Positions 48,354 through 64,000 of a stretch of 64,000 bases of DNA are shown here, one piece after another. Made by a program: the position numbers and the translations under genes. Under the pieces are notes generated by a model. That model was not told the DNA's origin, ran no database searches, and saw only the letters and a program-made list of their open reading frames with translations. The DNA comes from Apus apus (Eukaryota > Chordata > Aves > Apodiformes > Apodidae): NCBI RefSeq assembly GCF_020740795.1, contig NC_067312.1, positions 64,004,905 to 64,068,904 of the forward strand. The letters run 5' to 3'. The first letter of the stretch is position 1; every line of letters begins with the position of its first letter.

Positions 48354-50454
48354 TCAGAACAGTGAAGGGGGTGTCTACTACTACAAGACTGTAATGATAT
48401 GTTCTAATACGGTTCCATGAATAAACATGAAAACTAACTGTTATCTGAAACAAAAGAGTACAAGTTATCAGTCTTTTAGAGTCTGAACGGGAATCTAAAA
48501 AAAGGTATCTCAGAACAGGAGGAGAAAAGGGAGGAGGGTTGGTGTTGATAGGGAGAAGACTGTTAAATAACATTGGCATTATGAGGCAAAACAGAACAAG
48601 TTTAGGAGATGCCACAATTCAGGTTGGTTGGGTAACTGGGACTGCAATGGGCAATGATAACAGTGACTTCTTACAGTTGCATGTTACAGAGTGAAGCCTT
48701 GGTTAGCACAGTGTGGATCCTGCTCAGAAAGATGGCAGCTACTGGAGTTGCAAGAATGGGTCCATGATTCAGAACAGCATACTACCCAAATTCTTGGAGT
48801 GTGGAACTCTTTTCTCTGGGTCTCTTGGATTTACATGGAACTGTAACTTTTTAGAGTAGTTCAAAGTTTTACTATGGTCAGTTTTTGTATTTTTTCTCCA
48901 CCCTTGGTATCCTAACAGATGAAGGCTTAGACATGATAAATTTGGCTCTTCTTCAGTTTTCCTTCTTTGCAGGATATGGTTGCATTGTCAAAATACATTG
49001 TCAATAACATGGCATGTGATTGACACCTGGATGGAGCAGGATATGAATTCAACTGACCACATCAGCCTTGGGGTAAGAAGGGTTTCAGTGCAGGACAAAT
49101 GCTCTTCCATAGTCACAAAAACCTGATTTATTGGGCCAAATGTTGTTCTGACTTGCCATATGCCATCTGATGTCAGAAGCTTTAAATGGAGCAAGAGACA
49201 GGATAGAACTGGCTCCTCACCATCAGGAAGAAATGCAATTAAGGCAAACGAGATCTAGCCCTTCCCTGGTTGGACATAAGCCTAATTAAAGTAGCAAAAC
49301 AGTCCAATCAGGAATATATTTGTATGCCATGATATTATTTTTTTAAAAAAACGTGGGCGTTCTCATTTTGGGTGGCATATATTGCATCAGTAATAGGTCT
49401 AAAGTATGCTACAGGTTTTGGAAGCTGGAGCTGTTCCTCCGTTACAGGTTATTCCATCTGCCATATAAAAAGAAACAGATAATTAGAAGTACAGTAATTA
49501 ATGTTCTTCTTGGTAATTACAGGAATTTTAACACTTAAGTTAACTGGTGATCAATGTAGATCATACCTATGGTACCCATACCCACAGCTGTCTGCTGTGC
49601 AAAGTAATTGCACATGTAAGGCTGCTTGGAATGAATGTTTTAAAGTTAGTAGAAACCTTCCTCACATAAATACTGATTACTTAGTCAGGAAATAATTCTT
49701 CAGAATTTTTCCAAATCATGGCTAAATAACTTTTGATATATTAAGTTAATAACTATATAAATATGAGATAAGACAACTAGACAGGTCTGATAAGTCCTAA
49801 ACTGTGTCATTTGTGCTGTTGAGATTTTTAGTCCAGTTTGGAACAAAAGGAGACTTCAAGTGCAGTGTCTGTGGATTGGAGGCACCAGGTTCTGACATAT
49901 GATTTCTCAGACACCTGGGAGAGGTCAGGAGAACCTTCTGCTTCTACCTCTCCTGAGAGTCAAACAAATCCTCAGGCTATCAAACAAGCTTTTGCCAAAC
50001 ACCCATGTGGCTGGTGGATTTCAGTACTACCCAGGCTGTTCCCACAGAAGAAGAAAAGCTGATTCAATCAAAATTGCTATTATCTACATGGGACAGCATG
50101 TCAGCCACAGCCCCCGTCTACAGAGGAATGTCTTCCTGCTCTTGTCCAGGGATATATGTATACTGCAAAGGATTTCCTGCTGTCCCCAGCTGCATGGACA
50201 CTCCTCTTGATTGTAACATCACTAACTTCACAGACACTAGCTCCTAGGCATTTGAGCTGGTGGTCTTTTTGACAGCCTGACATGATGTTAGGTTTGAAGA
50301 CAAGTTGTCTTCAACCTTGCCAGTGGAGCAAGACTAAGGAAACTTGTTCTGGGCATCAGTCTCTTTGCTTAATCAGCAAAGCTTTTTGCAGATCTGGGAG
50401 AGTATTACAGAAGTTTTTGAGTTAGAGAATGAAAAGCTAAGCACTGTTTCTGAC
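47036..50454. other. Interval between interrupted CR1 and last recognised PDE6B exon
   Basis: The part at 47100-47830 is GC-richer with several open frames in all phases but no recognisable domain; it might be old transposon DNA. An (AG)n run lies at 48320-48352. The terminal exon and 3' UTR of PDE6B should lie here on the minus strand; I searched by eye for a Cys-Cys-x-x stop ending and did not find one. Confidence 0.5.

Positions 50455-64000
<13,546 letters not shown>

Noticed and set aside
50284-50329. Candidate last PDE6B exon after an acceptor near 50329
   Set aside because: In the required phase it gives only a few residues before a stop and lacks any Cys box. A different phase gives a Cys near the end, but does not join the previous exon.

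Overview
This window looks like nuclear DNA from a bird. The evidence is many 5'-truncated CR1 LINE fragments ending in the ATTCTATGATT-type tail, compact introns, GC-rich CpG-island promoters, and split genes whose conceptual exons match vertebrate orthologues closely. No bacterial, phage or CRISPR features were seen. All gene names come from recognising the protein sequences; no search was run.

Layout. (1) Positions 1-12.7 kb, minus strand: 13 exons of ALDH7A1 (antiquitin, lysine catabolism), with the 3' end of the gene off the left edge and its CpG-island promoter at about 11.9-12.9 kb. (2) 12.9-29.2 kb: a long gene-poor interval with CR1 fragments, including two that abut in opposite orientations, hairpins and unclassified repeat-like DNA. 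(3) 29.3-39.8 kb, plus strand: a complete 10-exon TMEM175 (endolysosomal K+/H+ channel, 507 aa as assembled), with a 3' UTR running to about 40.9 kb. (4) 43.08-45.3 kb, plus strand: a complete 4-exon ATP5ME (ATP synthase membrane subunit e, 71 aa), with a consensus CRE in its promoter and a (CTG)15 tract in its last intron. (5) 45.6-47.0 kb: a CR1 reverse-transcriptase fragment split by an inserted element of about 0.9 kb. (6) 50.45-63.06 kb, minus strand: the last 12 exons I can recognise of PDE6B (rod cGMP phosphodiesterase beta), covering the end of the second GAF domain, the whole catalytic domain and the start of the C-terminal tail. The upstream exons lie beyond the right edge. The terminal exon with the prenylation box was not found. 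A frameshifted CR1 of about 2.7 kb with endonuclease and reverse transcriptase remains sits in one PDE6B intron.

The genes do not form a pathway. ATP5ME and PDE6B converge tail to tail, as I recall for human 4p16.3, where TMEM175 also lies nearby. ALDH7A1 lies on 5q23 in human, so the ALDH7A1/TMEM175 junction is a synteny breakpoint relative to human. I found no convincing undescribed coding system. The most interesting items are the ALDH7A1/TMEM175 junction, a Tyr-for-Phe change in the first TMEM175 FSD pore motif, the missing PDE6B tail exon, the nested insertion in CR1, and the CTG tract.
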